From positions 11,780,001 through 11,844,000 of the forward strand of contig OZ176054.1 of assembly GCA_964247055.1 (NCBI GenBank): DNA of 64,000 nucleotides. The letters are read 5' to 3'. This document shows positions 33,113-43,850 of the stretch, one piece after another. Source of the stretch: Paragordius varius (taxonomy: Eukaryota > Nematomorpha). The notes beneath the pieces are model-generated. The model did not search any database. It was given only the letters and a program-made list of their open reading frames with translations, and was not told where the DNA came from. The first letter of the stretch is position 1, and each line of letters starts with the position of its first letter. The position numbers and the translations under genes are program-made.

Positions 33113-36100
33113 TCAAAAATTATTCGTTAAAATTGAACTAGAAACTACAAACGGTGGAGTTTGTGTACAGTGTGGATTCGTAGTTACATTGTTTTCGATA
33201 TTAATAATATTTGTATGGTTATTTTTCGATTCAGAGTCAAGAAAACATAGATTATTTTTGTTGAAACTATTGTCATCATTTGGATTAAGGACCGAAACTT
33301 CGTTTGTAAATCCTGTAAGTGGAATGTCTAGGTTAAAATTGGTTGCAGAAAAATTTTGAGAAGCTATGGTGTGGTCATAGGTTAATGGTTGAGACATTAC
33401 ATTGTCATGTTTAAAAGGCTTGATTGATTCAATATAGCCTACATATAATACGAACAAATAAAAAAACACCCAAAAATAACTTCATAGAATGTGTTAGCAT
33501 AAAATTTAATTTTAAAACATTATTTATTTAAAATAATTCGAAAACAAGCGGCGCATCATATTATCTCATTATAATAAGTTTTAAAAAATTCATATTTTAT
33601 GTAAATCTTTTTATTATGAATCCAAATAAGAATCAAAAAAGAATTCATAACAAAAAACGTATTTAAATTATTAAATTTTTTGTGCTGAGCACTTACAATA
33701 TTTTTGGTGATCACATACAAATTATTTAGTAGTTAACTCTTTCAAAAATTGTAAATGTACCCAAAAACTGTATATCAACTAATATTATTAAACAGTAAAA
33801 ACCAAAATCAATCTAAAGAAAAATCATAAATCATAAGATTCCATACCAGGTTTCCCCCAAACACTAGCGAATTTAGCGTGTTTCCGGTGCAAGTGTCGCT
33901 TCAAACTATGTTTCATTTTAAGTTTCATGTGACAAAAGGGACATTGGTAGGCCGCCGTAGAGGGTACGTGAGCCCGTGTGTAATGATCCAACATTTTATA
34001 ACGTAACAGATATCGTTTCCCACAACCCGGGCAGACGAATGTTTTATCGTCTGTGTGTTGACGAATGTGTTGCATACAATACTCTTTGGAGGAATAAACT
34101 TTGTGACAAACGGGACATGAGTAACGTTGTTGTACGTGGGTATTCATGTGTTTAGCTAAATTACCTATATACACAATATAAAATATTTCAAGTGGAAGTA
34201 AAAAATTCATTTCTTTACTCCTAATATTAATTTCTTTACTACAAATATTATTTTATTAAATCCACTGTAAGGTGACAATATAAATTTTTTAGACAGAATC
34301 GGTTACGATGTTTAAAATAAATATAGCGGTGTTATTTCTCATGAAAATTATAAGTTTTAATCTAAATATATGTATATATGCAATGGATGAGTAAGTGTTA
34401 TTAAAGCATATATATTAATATAACTCATAATAATAAAAATATATAGCATATTGATGGTGATATTATTTTTTAAATATGAAAATAGAAAACTCTTGCAGTT
34501 AAATTACAAAATGTCTATCATATTAAAAAAAACTACTATTGCAGCATTTAGGAATTTTTCAAATCCTCCCTAAAACCGTTAAATAAACAGTTAATCAAAA
34601 ATTAATAGGGCATATTGGATTAATGTCAATAACAGATGACAATATTGCATTCATCATTGCTACTGATTCGAATACACTACCGCTATAAAAAAATATTATT
34701 TTCAACACTTTTCTCAACATATGTAAAATTATATTTAATATGTTAATACTTTCTAAAACAATGATGTTCAAAGTGGGCAGGTAATTAATATTATTTGTAA
34801 AAAAACAACCAAAAAACGCCGCCATCTTACCTTTTTGCAAAAACGTTTTCGCACAAACAGAACATGCATGCAGCTTTTCAGACCCAACAGGGGCATGGAG
34901 TTTCAAATGGTTATCCAGGGCACATTTGCTTTTAACAATTTTACCACACAACGAACATGCATAGTAATTATTGCTGGGATTTACATTAATTTTTGCTTAA
35001 GTCCGACTGGGGTGTAAAGTCCGACTCTCACCTCCACGTGGTGCACCCTGGATATCCAACCAACGAGAGCGGCACATGGAAAGGCATGCGTATGGTCTGA
35101 TGTGGTGTGGGGCGTGGTGAGCATGGGAAAGGGCTTCTCATGCTCTATAAAAAATACCACAATGCCTGCAGTCACACAATCGATAAAGCGGGAACTGGCG
35201 CTATAACCAGAGCCCTTCCAACGACACAAAAATGATGGTACAACGTATGGTATACTATCGATATCTGAATGCGGGGAGGAAACTTCGTTAGCCCTGTAAG
35301 GCAATTTCCTAGGTTTGAAAGCCAAATAAATTTCCCTATTAAATGCTAGGACTGCATTTACCCCTCCTCGGAGTTAAGAGGTTTATTTTAAGGGCATAAA
35401 ATTGTAAAACTTTGCCTCATTTTTAAAATAATGATAACTACAACTAAAATGATTTTAAAACGACAAACTTTTAAATATGCGACGTGGAATGTAGGATCTC
35501 TAAGAAACAAAACTATAGATATTGTAGAAAAGCTTAAACTATTACAAATCGATGTTTGTTGCTTACAAGAAACAAGGTATTCTGGAAGCGGCAACTTTAC
35601 CGCTGGTGATTATAAATGCTTTTATCAGGGAGGAAATAAGGCGACAGGAGGTGTCGGAATTCTTTTACATGAAAAGCACTGTGACAACATCCTCGATGTT
35701 TTAAGACACAATGACCGTATAATCCAAATTAGATTAGTACATAGTAACTCCATAATAAATATTATATGTGTATATGCCCCACAACCAGGACTCGCAGACA
35801 GTCTAAAACAAAAATTTTGGGATCAACTTTTTGAAATAATGCGTAAAGTTCATGATAAAGACCTGATAATGATTGCCGGCGACATGAATGGACACGTGGG
35901 TAAACAAGGAATCGAATATGCTGGTATACATGGTGGTTTTGGATACGGACTGCTAAACAAAGAAGGAGAATCCGTCCTTGATTTCTGTGCAATGTTCAAC
36001 CTATGCATATTAAATACAAACTTTACCAAACCTGATCATAAGCTATATACATATTCCTCAGGAAATGCAAAATCTCAAATAGATTATATTCTGATTCCAA

Positions 36101-39100
36101 AGGAGAAAAGAAAAATATGCAATGATACAAAATGTTACAATACTGACACCCAACATAGGCTAGTAGTATCTACCTTACTATTTGGATCAAATTTCAAATC
36201 CATACCAATAAGACACCACAAACCCAAACCAAACATTAAAATGCTTCAAAAACCCATATATGCTGATAAGTTTATGGAAGCTGTCAATATAGATTTAAAC
36301 GAAAGTCGCTTAACCGATAACAACGTGGGTCAAACCTGGGATCTTTTTAAAAATTCCTTACTCAAGAACACCAAGGCAATATGTGGCATGACAAAGGGCG
36401 CTAGGAAAAGGAAGTCAAATTGGTGGTGGAGTGATGAGATTAAACCCCAAATCAAATCACGAAACCGAGCCTTTCGATTGTGGAAAAAAACCCATAAAGA
36501 GGAAGATCGAAAAAAATACTTACAATTACGTAGCGAAGTTGCGAAATTAATTACCAAACTCAAACACGAAAACAGCATAAAAATTGCAGAGTCGCTAGAG
36601 AAGGATGCAAAAAATTTCAAAATCTTTAATCGAATGAAATTATCAAATGAAAACAAAAAAGATATTCCCAAAACGAAATATATTAAAGATAAAAATGGTA
36701 ATATTCAAACAAATCATTCCGAGGTTATAAAAATATGGGAAGACTATACCAAAGATCTTCTGAATACAACAAATCCATATCATATTCCTTCCATGAATAT
36801 CAACAATAAACATTCGATTTTAGAATTTTCGTTAGCTGATGTGGAAAATGCGCTAAAAAAAATGAAAAATAATAAATCCAGTGGACCTACCCAACTATCT
36901 TCCGATATAATAAAAAAATCAGGAAAAACTGGATTACAATACCTCACTAATCTTTTTAATCTTATAATTCGATACCAAACCATACCGCCGGATTGGGAAG
37001 AAAGCATTACAATCCCCATTTATAAAAATAAAGGCAGTCAGTTAGAATGTTCTTCCTATAGATCGATTAAACTTTTAGAACATGCTTTAAAAATATTCGA
37101 AGTTGTATTAGAAAATAAATTAAGGAACCAGGTAACATTATCATCCTCTCAATTTGCCTTCCGTCCAAGCCACTCAACTACAGACGCCATATTCGTCTTA
37201 AAACGTATACAAGATAACTATCTTTTAAAAAATAAAAAACTATATCATCTTTTTCTTGATTTGGAGAAAGCTTTTGATAGAGTTCCCAGATCATTAATTC
37301 CATGGGCTTTAAAAGTAAATAACGTGGATGAACAACTAATCCAAGCTATCATGCTTCTATATCAAAATTCTAAAACATTTGTTAGAACCCCTATGGGAGA
37401 TTCTGATTCCTTTGAAATTAAAGTAGGACTCCATCAAGGTTCAGCCTTAAGTCCCTTGCTGTTTATTACAATACTAGACGCTGTTACTCGCGATATTCGG
37501 TTAAATCTGCCATATGAAAGTATATATGCAGATGACATAGTTCTTACCGCAACCTCGATTTCAGACTTAGAGAAAATGTTTATACAATGGCAACAACAGC
37601 TAACCAAATTCGGATTCAAAATAAATGAAAATAAAAGTAAAATCCTGATAACGGGTGAACCCCACAATGAAATTAAATACCCATGCGGAGTTTGCGGATT
37701 AAATGTTGGATTTGATTCTATTCTCTGCTCTGCATGTAAAAAATGGTGTCACAAAAAATGTACAAACATTATCGGCAAACTATCCGAACAGATAAATTTC
37801 AAATGCGAATCATGCGTGCAGCATTCACCGCCCCCATCAATTAAGCACATAGTCCTTAGTAACTCAAGCTTTGAAGTGGTAACCGAGTTTACCTATCTTG
37901 GCGACAAAATAACATCAGACTCATCAAACAATAGCGCAATAAATGCAAGAATAAACCGTACCTGGGGAAAATATCATCAGCTAAAATACATTCTTAAACA
38001 AAAGCACATATCTATTAAAACAAAAGGCTTAATTGATAAAATGGGCATAAGACCAGTTTTGACATATGCCACAGAAACCATGGCATTGACACAAACTCAA
38101 GAGAAACGTTTTATCAGCGCGGAAAATCGCATACTACGCCTGATGTCAACGCAACTAAATCCTCAAGATATCCGCAATCACATACAAATGGAGCCTATAG
38201 ACAAATTCATTCAATTCAAAAGAATGAGGTACTACGGTCACCTTGATCGTATGAATCCTGACAATCCGATCAGGACCTCATTCGACATCATTCCACCCGG
38301 GAACAATAAGCCCGGTCGTCCACGTTTAACCTGGACTAAAAAGATTGATCTGGATTTCCAACAACTCAAACTGCTAAAAACAGATTGTATCGATAAAGAA
38401 CTATTTCATAAAAAGTTGGATAGCTTACGATGGTGCACCATCAAAGCTTACTGCTAAACAACAACAACAACATTTGACTGTGAGACTCTGACGTAGTTTT
38501 TTGGCAAATGGGAGATAAAATATTATTATTATTATTATGATGATTAACGACATTAACCAGTTGACCATCTTGAAGGACAATCAAATTTTCATGGACGCGC
38601 CCGTGTTCTTTAAGCGTATCTTTACGATGAAACCGTTTACCACATATGGGGCATGGGAAACGCCGTTCTCCATGTAAAACGCGATGATTCCTAAGGGCAT
38701 TTAACGATGCAAATTTTTGACCGCAAACTTCACAAATGTATGGATCAAGTCTATCCACAAGTATGCGTGATCGACTTAAATTACGAGTTTTATCCGGCAA
38801 AGTATTAACTAAACCACTAATTTTAGTTTGATTATAAGAACATAAATGTTCCTGCAACATGAGACGCAAATGAAAAGATTTATGACAAGCGCTACATTTA
38901 TGCATGGCCGGGAGATCAGAATGTATTGCCTGGTCAGAAAGATGTTCTTCCAACTGTATCAAAGTGGGGAATTGAGTAAGGTTATCCAAACTCATAAATG
39001 GCATTTTCGGATTTATATCGGAGAATAAATTAGAATTGCTCTCACAACATAACGTACAAACGTATGAAACGGATTCACATTTGTGTTCAGCTAAAGTTGT

Positions 39101-39535
39101 TTGCTGTGCAAATCGAGATCCGCAAGACTCACAAAAATTTGGATGAGTGTGTATCCTTTCATGCCGTCTAAAGTTTGATAAAGTATTAAAACTGGCTTGA
39201 CAATAGGGACAGGTAAAATTAGGTGAGGTATTGCATTCAGAATATGTCATTTGCACGTTCGATACATCAAAACATAGGCGTAAATGGTTTAATAAGCTAT
39301 CTTTGCGACCAAAACGTTTCAAACATATTTCACATACATACGGTTTTGTATGTTTTGCCAAATATTTTAGATTAGTAAGTTCGTAATTCGATGAGTATGG
39401 TGATGAATATTGATTTTTTACTTGATTATGAATAACAGATGGACATTTTACAATGGGTTTTGGATCATATAATTTTATGGATTTTAAATTTGACAAATTT
39501 AGCTTTTCCAAGACCACACTACAATTTTTAATCAT
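33113..39535 (-). CDS. C2H2 zinc-finger protein (11 fingers), coding exon split by a LINE
   Basis: Likely DNA-binding nuclear protein; no orthologue recognised. Exon pieces 5' to 3': 39535-38550, then the LINE, 34982-34831, 34164-33847, 33438-33113. Without the LINE this reads 593 aa in one frame. Fingers 1-6 begin at about residues 66, 107, 133, 211, 266 and 293 (for example CPICGKRFHRKDTLKEHGRVH). Five more follow the insertion (CSLCGKIVKSKCALDNHLKLH, CSVCAKTF, CPVCHKVY, CPGCGKRY, CPFCHMKL). The intron 34830-34165 splits finger 8 and both sides fit in phase. The last exon is an Asn/Ser-rich tail; skipping that splice gives a shorter end with TGA at 33824. As sequenced, the first part runs into LINE 3' sequence and stops at 38441, so only fingers 1-6 would be made. 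Confidence 0.85.
34990..38549 (+). mobile_element. Full-length RTE-like LINE inside a zinc-finger exon
   Basis: About 3.55 kb. The 5' region (34990-35430) is clearly more G+C-rich than its surroundings and has two copies of GTCCGACT near its start. One long ORF follows, then a short 3' tail with (ATT)n at 38520-38538. ACATTAA at 34983-34989 is repeated at 38550-38556 as a probable target-site duplication; ATTAA at 38543 is an alternative boundary. Removing the element together with either duplicated copy restores the zinc-finger frame, which fixes the insertion site. Confidence 0.88.
35431..38457 (+). CDS. LINE ORF: APE endonuclease + reverse transcriptase + PHD-like finger
   Basis: 1008 aa without a stop. 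The N-terminal AP-endonuclease fold shows TWNVGSL (about residue 18), CLQETR, VYAPQPG, AGDMNGHVG and QIDYILIP. The reverse transcriptase shows SITIPIYKNKG, SQFAFRPSHSTTDAI, FLDLEKAFDRVPR, GLHQGSALSPLLF and the catalytic YADDIVL. A Cys/His finger follows (CGVCGLNVGFDSILC...CKKWCHKKC), like the PHD-type knuckle found in some invertebrate RTE LINEs. A C-terminal region after that ends near FGRPRLTW-type motifs (PGRPRLTW). It would nick target DNA and copy its own RNA at the break. Intact ORF and higher G+C argue for recent arrival. The RTE clade is inferred from motif style, not from a tree. Confidence 0.93.
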   Translation: MITTTKMILKRQTFKYATWNVGSLRNKTIDIVEKLKLLQIDVCCLQETRYSGSGNFTAGDYKCFYQGGNKATGGVGILLHEKHCDNILDVLRHNDRIIQIRLVHSNSIINIICVYAPQPGLADSLKQKFWDQLFEIMRKVHDKDLIMIAGDMNGHVGKQGIEYAGIHGGFGYGLLNKEGESVLDFCAMFNLCILNTNFTKPDHKLYTYSSGNAKSQIDYILIPKEKRKICNDTKCYNTDTQHRLVVSTLLFGSNFKSIPIRHHKPKPNIKMLQKPIYADKFMEAVNIDLNESRLTDNNVGQTWDLFKNSLLKNTKAICGMTKGARKRKSNWWWSDEIKPQIKSRNRAFRLWKKTHKEEDRKKYLQLRSEVAKLITKLKHENSIKIAESLEKDAKNFKIFNRMKLSNENKKDIPKTKYIKDKNGNIQTNHSEVIKIWEDYTKDLLNTTNPYHIPSMNINNKHSILEFSLADVENALKKMKNNKSSGPTQLSSDIIKKSGKTGLQYLTNLFNLIIRYQTIPPDWEESITIPIYKNKGSQLECSSYRSIKLLEHALKIFEVVLENKLRNQVTLSSSQFAFRPSHSTTDAIFVLKRIQDNYLLKNKKLYHLFLDLEKAFDRVPRSLIPWALKVNNVDEQLIQAIMLLYQNSKTFVRTPMGDSDSFEIKVGLHQGSALSPLLFITILDAVTRDIRLNLPYESIYADDIVLTATSISDLEKMFIQWQQQLTKFGFKINENKSKILITGEPHNEIKYPCGVCGLNVGFDSILCSACKKWCHKKCTNIIGKLSEQINFKCESCVQHSPPPSIKHIVLSNSSFEVVTEFTYLGDKITSDSSNNSAINARINRTWGKYHQLKYILKQKHISIKTKGLIDKMGIRPVLTYATETMALTQTQEKRFISAENRILRLMSTQLNPQDIRNHIQMEPIDKFIQFKRMRYYGHLDRMNPDNPIRTSFDIIPPGNNKPGRPRLTWTKKIDLDFQQLKLLKTDCIDKELFHKKLDSLRWCTIKAYC

Positions 39536-39721
39536 TTGTTAATCTGCATGATAGGGAATAAGGTGTTTTTAAAACATGCGGCTAAAATGGACTTTTAACT
39601 AAAAGCTTTAAATTAAAAAAAACGACGTAATAACGCCGCTTAAAATGGAGTTCACAAAAGTTTTATACCATATATATAAAAAACATTTAATTTGTTTTAT
39701 AGTTTGGGCTTATGAGCCAAT

Positions 39722-40300
39722 AACACTTGGATACAACACACTCATTTTAGTCATTCGATTCAAATTGGGGTAGTTGGATACCCCAGGCCTGTTTAAAATC
39801 AACTACTTTAAAAAGTATGGAAGGAATCGAAACCATGGCAAAATTTTGCACTTTAACATTGATAAACCGAAATATATAAAAAATTTTATTCAAAAATACT
39901 TGATATTACTTATTTTAAGCTAAAACCGAAAGGTAAAAATTTCGTCAACGTGCCATGTGATTGTAAAATTAAAGAATAATACAAAATAAACCGCTTTTTC
40001 TATTTCTGTCAATGTTAGATGTGATTTATATAAAAAATTAGCTTTAGTTTTACCCTTAAAATTAAATAAAGGCGATTTTTGCAAAAATTTTGTAAAATAA
40101 AAATGGCGTTGAAGTAGTTTGAGATGGAACTTTTTTTTCAAAACAAAATTTTATCAAGATATTATGGCATATTTATGTACTTTTTATAAGGATAGAAGCA
40201 TAAATTTAAATTGGGGCTGTTTCCTTAAGTAATTTTTTAATAATATTAATTTAAATTTAGTCTGAGGTATTTAGATACCCCAATTTGCATCGAAGTGTTA
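39722..40300. mobile_element. MITE family D, good copy (inverted partner of 41374-41961)
   Basis: Left end AACACTTGGATACAACACAC then TTCGATTCAAATTGGGGTAG. Right end TACCCCAATTTGCATCGAAG TGTTA. About 579 bp with no coding. The interior is the reverse complement of the copy at 41374-41961. Confidence 0.85.
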
Positions 40301-41373
40301 ACATAAGTCTATATTGTATAAAAAGAATGAAATTGACATAATGTAAAAAAATTGCTATAAGACTTTAGGCTGATATTTAACACGTATGTACATTAGATAA
40401 TTATAATATTTATATACAAATAATGCTTACAATCTTACTCTTTAGTGTATCATGACCCAATCCCTGTAAATATATTTTATAAAATATGGTATTAAAGCTA
40501 CTTTAAAAACACTTGGGGAAAATAATACGGAATTTTAAAATCGCCAAATATTATAATGATCGATATTTGATAAGTCTATACCTTTTATTTTGTTGTCCTA
40601 GTGTATTTGGGGTAGTTTTGTATCCGAGAATTCAATTTTGTAAATAAACTAATGTTTTGAATATTTTAGTTAAAATTTAATTATCAAACATTGTTCTAAT
40701 GCATTATATATTTACAGTTTTTTAAATTAAAGAACAGCTGGAACTCAAAAGTTAATTTTTAATCAATAATTATCAAGTTTTTTCTGGTAAAATGCAAACT
40801 GAAAGCATACTTAAGTAATTATTTACATTTTAAAACCATATTATACATTAATTTGCCTATTGTATTAGCGATTTAAGAAAATTTAAAGAAAAAAATGGCG
40901 GCAAAAATTAAGATGAGGAATTTTTTTCTAATTTTATAGTTTAATAAAAATGCATTATGCGCCTTAAAAGGCTAAAAAAGCATATTTTTAAATTTGGCTA
41001 ACACCTTAATTAAATACTCTTTATACTCAAATTTAAAATAGTTTCTGGATAAAAAAACTACCACAAAAGGTTGTGGAGTGTTAATCTTAAAATTTAAACA
41101 ACATTAAATGGTTGGGCTAAATTAAATTTCCCAATTTATTTCTATAATTATTGACAAATATATTTGAGACTCCAGAAACTTTAGGGAGTTTTATATCCAA
41201 AGCGATTTGATTACTAAAAATAAAGGTACCAAGCCGAATTAAAAATAAGCTTTTTAAAAAAATTTAAGAAATTGTCAAAAAATCCTCATCTCAATTCGCC
41301 GCCAATTTTTGAATAATTTTTTTAAATAGCTAAAACAAAATAAATGTATATTATGGTTTTTAATAATTAGCTT
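40301..41373. other. Spacer between two inverted MITE D copies, old repeats
   Basis: Holds decayed blocks (GGGGTAGTTTTGTATCC near 40612; AAAAAAATGGCGGCAAAAAT near 40890; an inverse CCTCATCTCAATTCGCCGCC near 41283) that also occur near 15110, 16560, 43385 and 61160. No gene. Confidence 0.55.
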
Positions 41374-41961
41374 TAACACTTCGATTCAAATTGGGGTATC
41401 CAAATACCCCAGACTAAATTTGAGTGAGAATTTTTAAAAAACTACTGATGGAAACGGTCCCAATTTAAATTTATGCTCTTATCGTAATAGATATTATATA
41501 AATATGCCAAAATATCTATAGAAAATTTTGTTTTGACAAAAAAGTTTCATGTCAAACTACTTCGACGCCATTTTTATTTTACAAAAATTTTGAAAAATAT
41601 CATCTTCATTTAATTTTAAGGGTAAAACTAAAGCTTATTTTTCATATAAATTACATCTAACATTGATAGAAATAGAAAAAGCGGTTTATTTTCTATTATT
41701 TTTTAATTTTACAATTTGAAACATGTCACGTTGACAAAATTTTTACCTTTCAGTTTTAGCTCAAAATAAGTAATATCAAGTATTTTTGAATAAAATTTTT
41801 TATATATTTCGGTTTATTAATGTTATATAAGTGCAAAATTTTGCCATGGTTTCGATTGCTTCCATACTTTGTTAAGTATTTGATTTTAAACAGGCCTGGG
41901 GTATCCAACTACCCCAATTTGAATCGAAGGACTAAAATGAGTGTGTTGTATCTAAGTGTTA
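41374..41961. mobile_element. MITE family D, good copy
   Basis: Left end AACACTTCGATTCAAATTGG, right end CCAATTTGAATCGAAGGACT then GTGTTGTATCTAAGTGTTA. 588 bp, opposite in orientation to 39722-40300 and very similar along its whole length. Confidence 0.85.
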
Positions 41962-42676
41962 AAAAGCTATCAGGCTGTATTTTACCAGCAAAAAGTATAT
42001 GTATTTTGATTATAAGATCAGATGTTCGTTTTAATTGTGTTTTGGAGCGTCCTAATTCTAGACTTTAGAACTCATTTACGTAAAAATATCATATTTTTTA
42101 CATATACATGTGAACAATGTTTGATAATTAAAATAAACTACTCTATAAAACTACCCCAATATATCAACTTGGAGAAAAAGAAGGCCATAAAGGGTTAGTT
42201 TTGAAATAAAAATATTAATATAATAGTTTCATGTATAAAATTTTCATCATAACTAAAATTTTATTATATTTTGAATCTTATAAGTAAAGATTTAATATTG
42301 GGACCGTTCTTTTTAAATGTTTTTTTGAAATCAATTCAAAGCTCGCCGGCGGTAAAGAGTTAATTTGATTCGAGTTATGAATACAATTCTCTTTTTGCCC
42401 GAACTATAAATTACACAGAGCAGAAAATAAGGGGTAAAAAATATCCAATAAAATATATATAATAATTAATATTTCATTCTCATACATTTGGGCTTATTTG
42501 CTCCAGATCGAATGCATTAGCATGCATGTGCTAAATTTGTCGGCTATCCGTTTTCGATGATATATTATCAACTATAACTAAGAAACAGAAAATGAATAGA
42601 TTTTTATTTTGGGACTGTCAAAAGTAATTTTTTGGATTGGCTAGTTTTCTTACACAATACTCAAAAAATCTATATA
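41962..42676. other. Intergenic, no gene seen
   Basis: AT-rich, with a weak remnant (AAACTACCCCAATATA near 42151) of the GGGGTAGTTT repeat ends. Nothing coding. Confidence 0.5.
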
Positions 42677-42972
42677 TACAGTAAAAATTGAAATTATACG
42701 GATAAAACGTAAAAATATAAAGACAAATTTTTTTCCAAAAGACAACCCTACTTTTTTTTCATACCTTAATTTATCCTATTAAAATCATTTAATAACAATC
42801 GTAAAATATGTTATAGATTATATTACCAATATACATCTCTATTTTATACTTTTGAGTTTAAAAAAATGAGTTGTCTTTGAAAAAATTAAGATTTAAAAAG
42901 TATGGTTATCTTTTGAAAATTTTTTTTATATTTTTACATTTTGTTCGTATAATTTCAATTTTTATTTTATAT
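42677..42972. mobile_element. Palindromic MITE, family A
   Basis: Begins TACAGTAAAAATTGAAATTA. The arms contain AAAGACAA and GACAACCCTAC and their complements. The right end has run into an AT repeat. Confidence 0.75.
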
Positions 42973-43850
42973 ATATATATATATTCCGAGAGGCAAATGT
43001 ATCAGAATTCTCATGGTGCTTATTGTTTTGAGCCTTAGGTACGTGTAATATAATAAAATATTTACCTTTTATGGTAGAACCATAGAAAAATCGCAAAATT
43101 TCCGCACAGTTTGCTAAATTAATATTTTTTGGAAAAAGCTGTATAAATCATTAACAAACTTTGTTATCCTATATTAAATAAAAAAACTTAAAATGTTTAC
43201 AGTTTTGTAATTTCTAGGCTTTAAAATTGGGACAGCTTTACATGATTGAACTAAACAGCTGATTTAAAAAGAAAATGATCAAGTTTTTGTTGGTAAACGC
43301 AAGCCGGCAACTTACTTAAGTTAATTTTCTAATAATATACATTTATATCCTTATTGTATTAGCGTTTTAAATAATTAAAAGAAAAAAATGGCGGCGAAAA
43401 GGTGTCAATTTTAAATATTTAAAATTCATATTACGTGCCTAAAATCATATTTTTAAATTAGGCCTAAAACCTTAGATACTTTATATTCGACTCTTCGCTC
43501 TGGGATATTAAACTACCCCAAAAGGTCACTGCGTATTATAAAAATTTATAGTAGAATCTTTTACGGTTAAAAAAACCAGTTCATTTCAGAAAAGTCCAAA
43601 AATTTGAAACTTCGGAGCCAACATCTAAAATTTAATGAAACGATTGTTTTGTTTTTGATATAGGTTTGTGTTATATTTTAGCGATATTTAGAATAAATTT
43701 ATTTGCTTTCACTCAAAAGATTTATATAGAAAAATGTAAGCAAATTTGCGAATTTTCGATATGAACTAATTATCACAAAAGTGCAAATATTTTATACACT
43801 CGTTCGTAAGGACCGATTACCATAAAAAATATGTAATATACATATATATA

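Noticed and set aside
38441-38549. LINE removed as an intron from the zinc-finger transcript
   Set aside because: I found donor-like sites, including one in the LINE tail (AGCA|GTAAGC), but none matches the phase of the only nearby acceptor (CCCAG before 34973). Exonic insertion fits better.
41820-42068. 82-codon plus-strand open frame
   Set aside because: Lies across the end of a family D MITE; codon content is that of the repeat.
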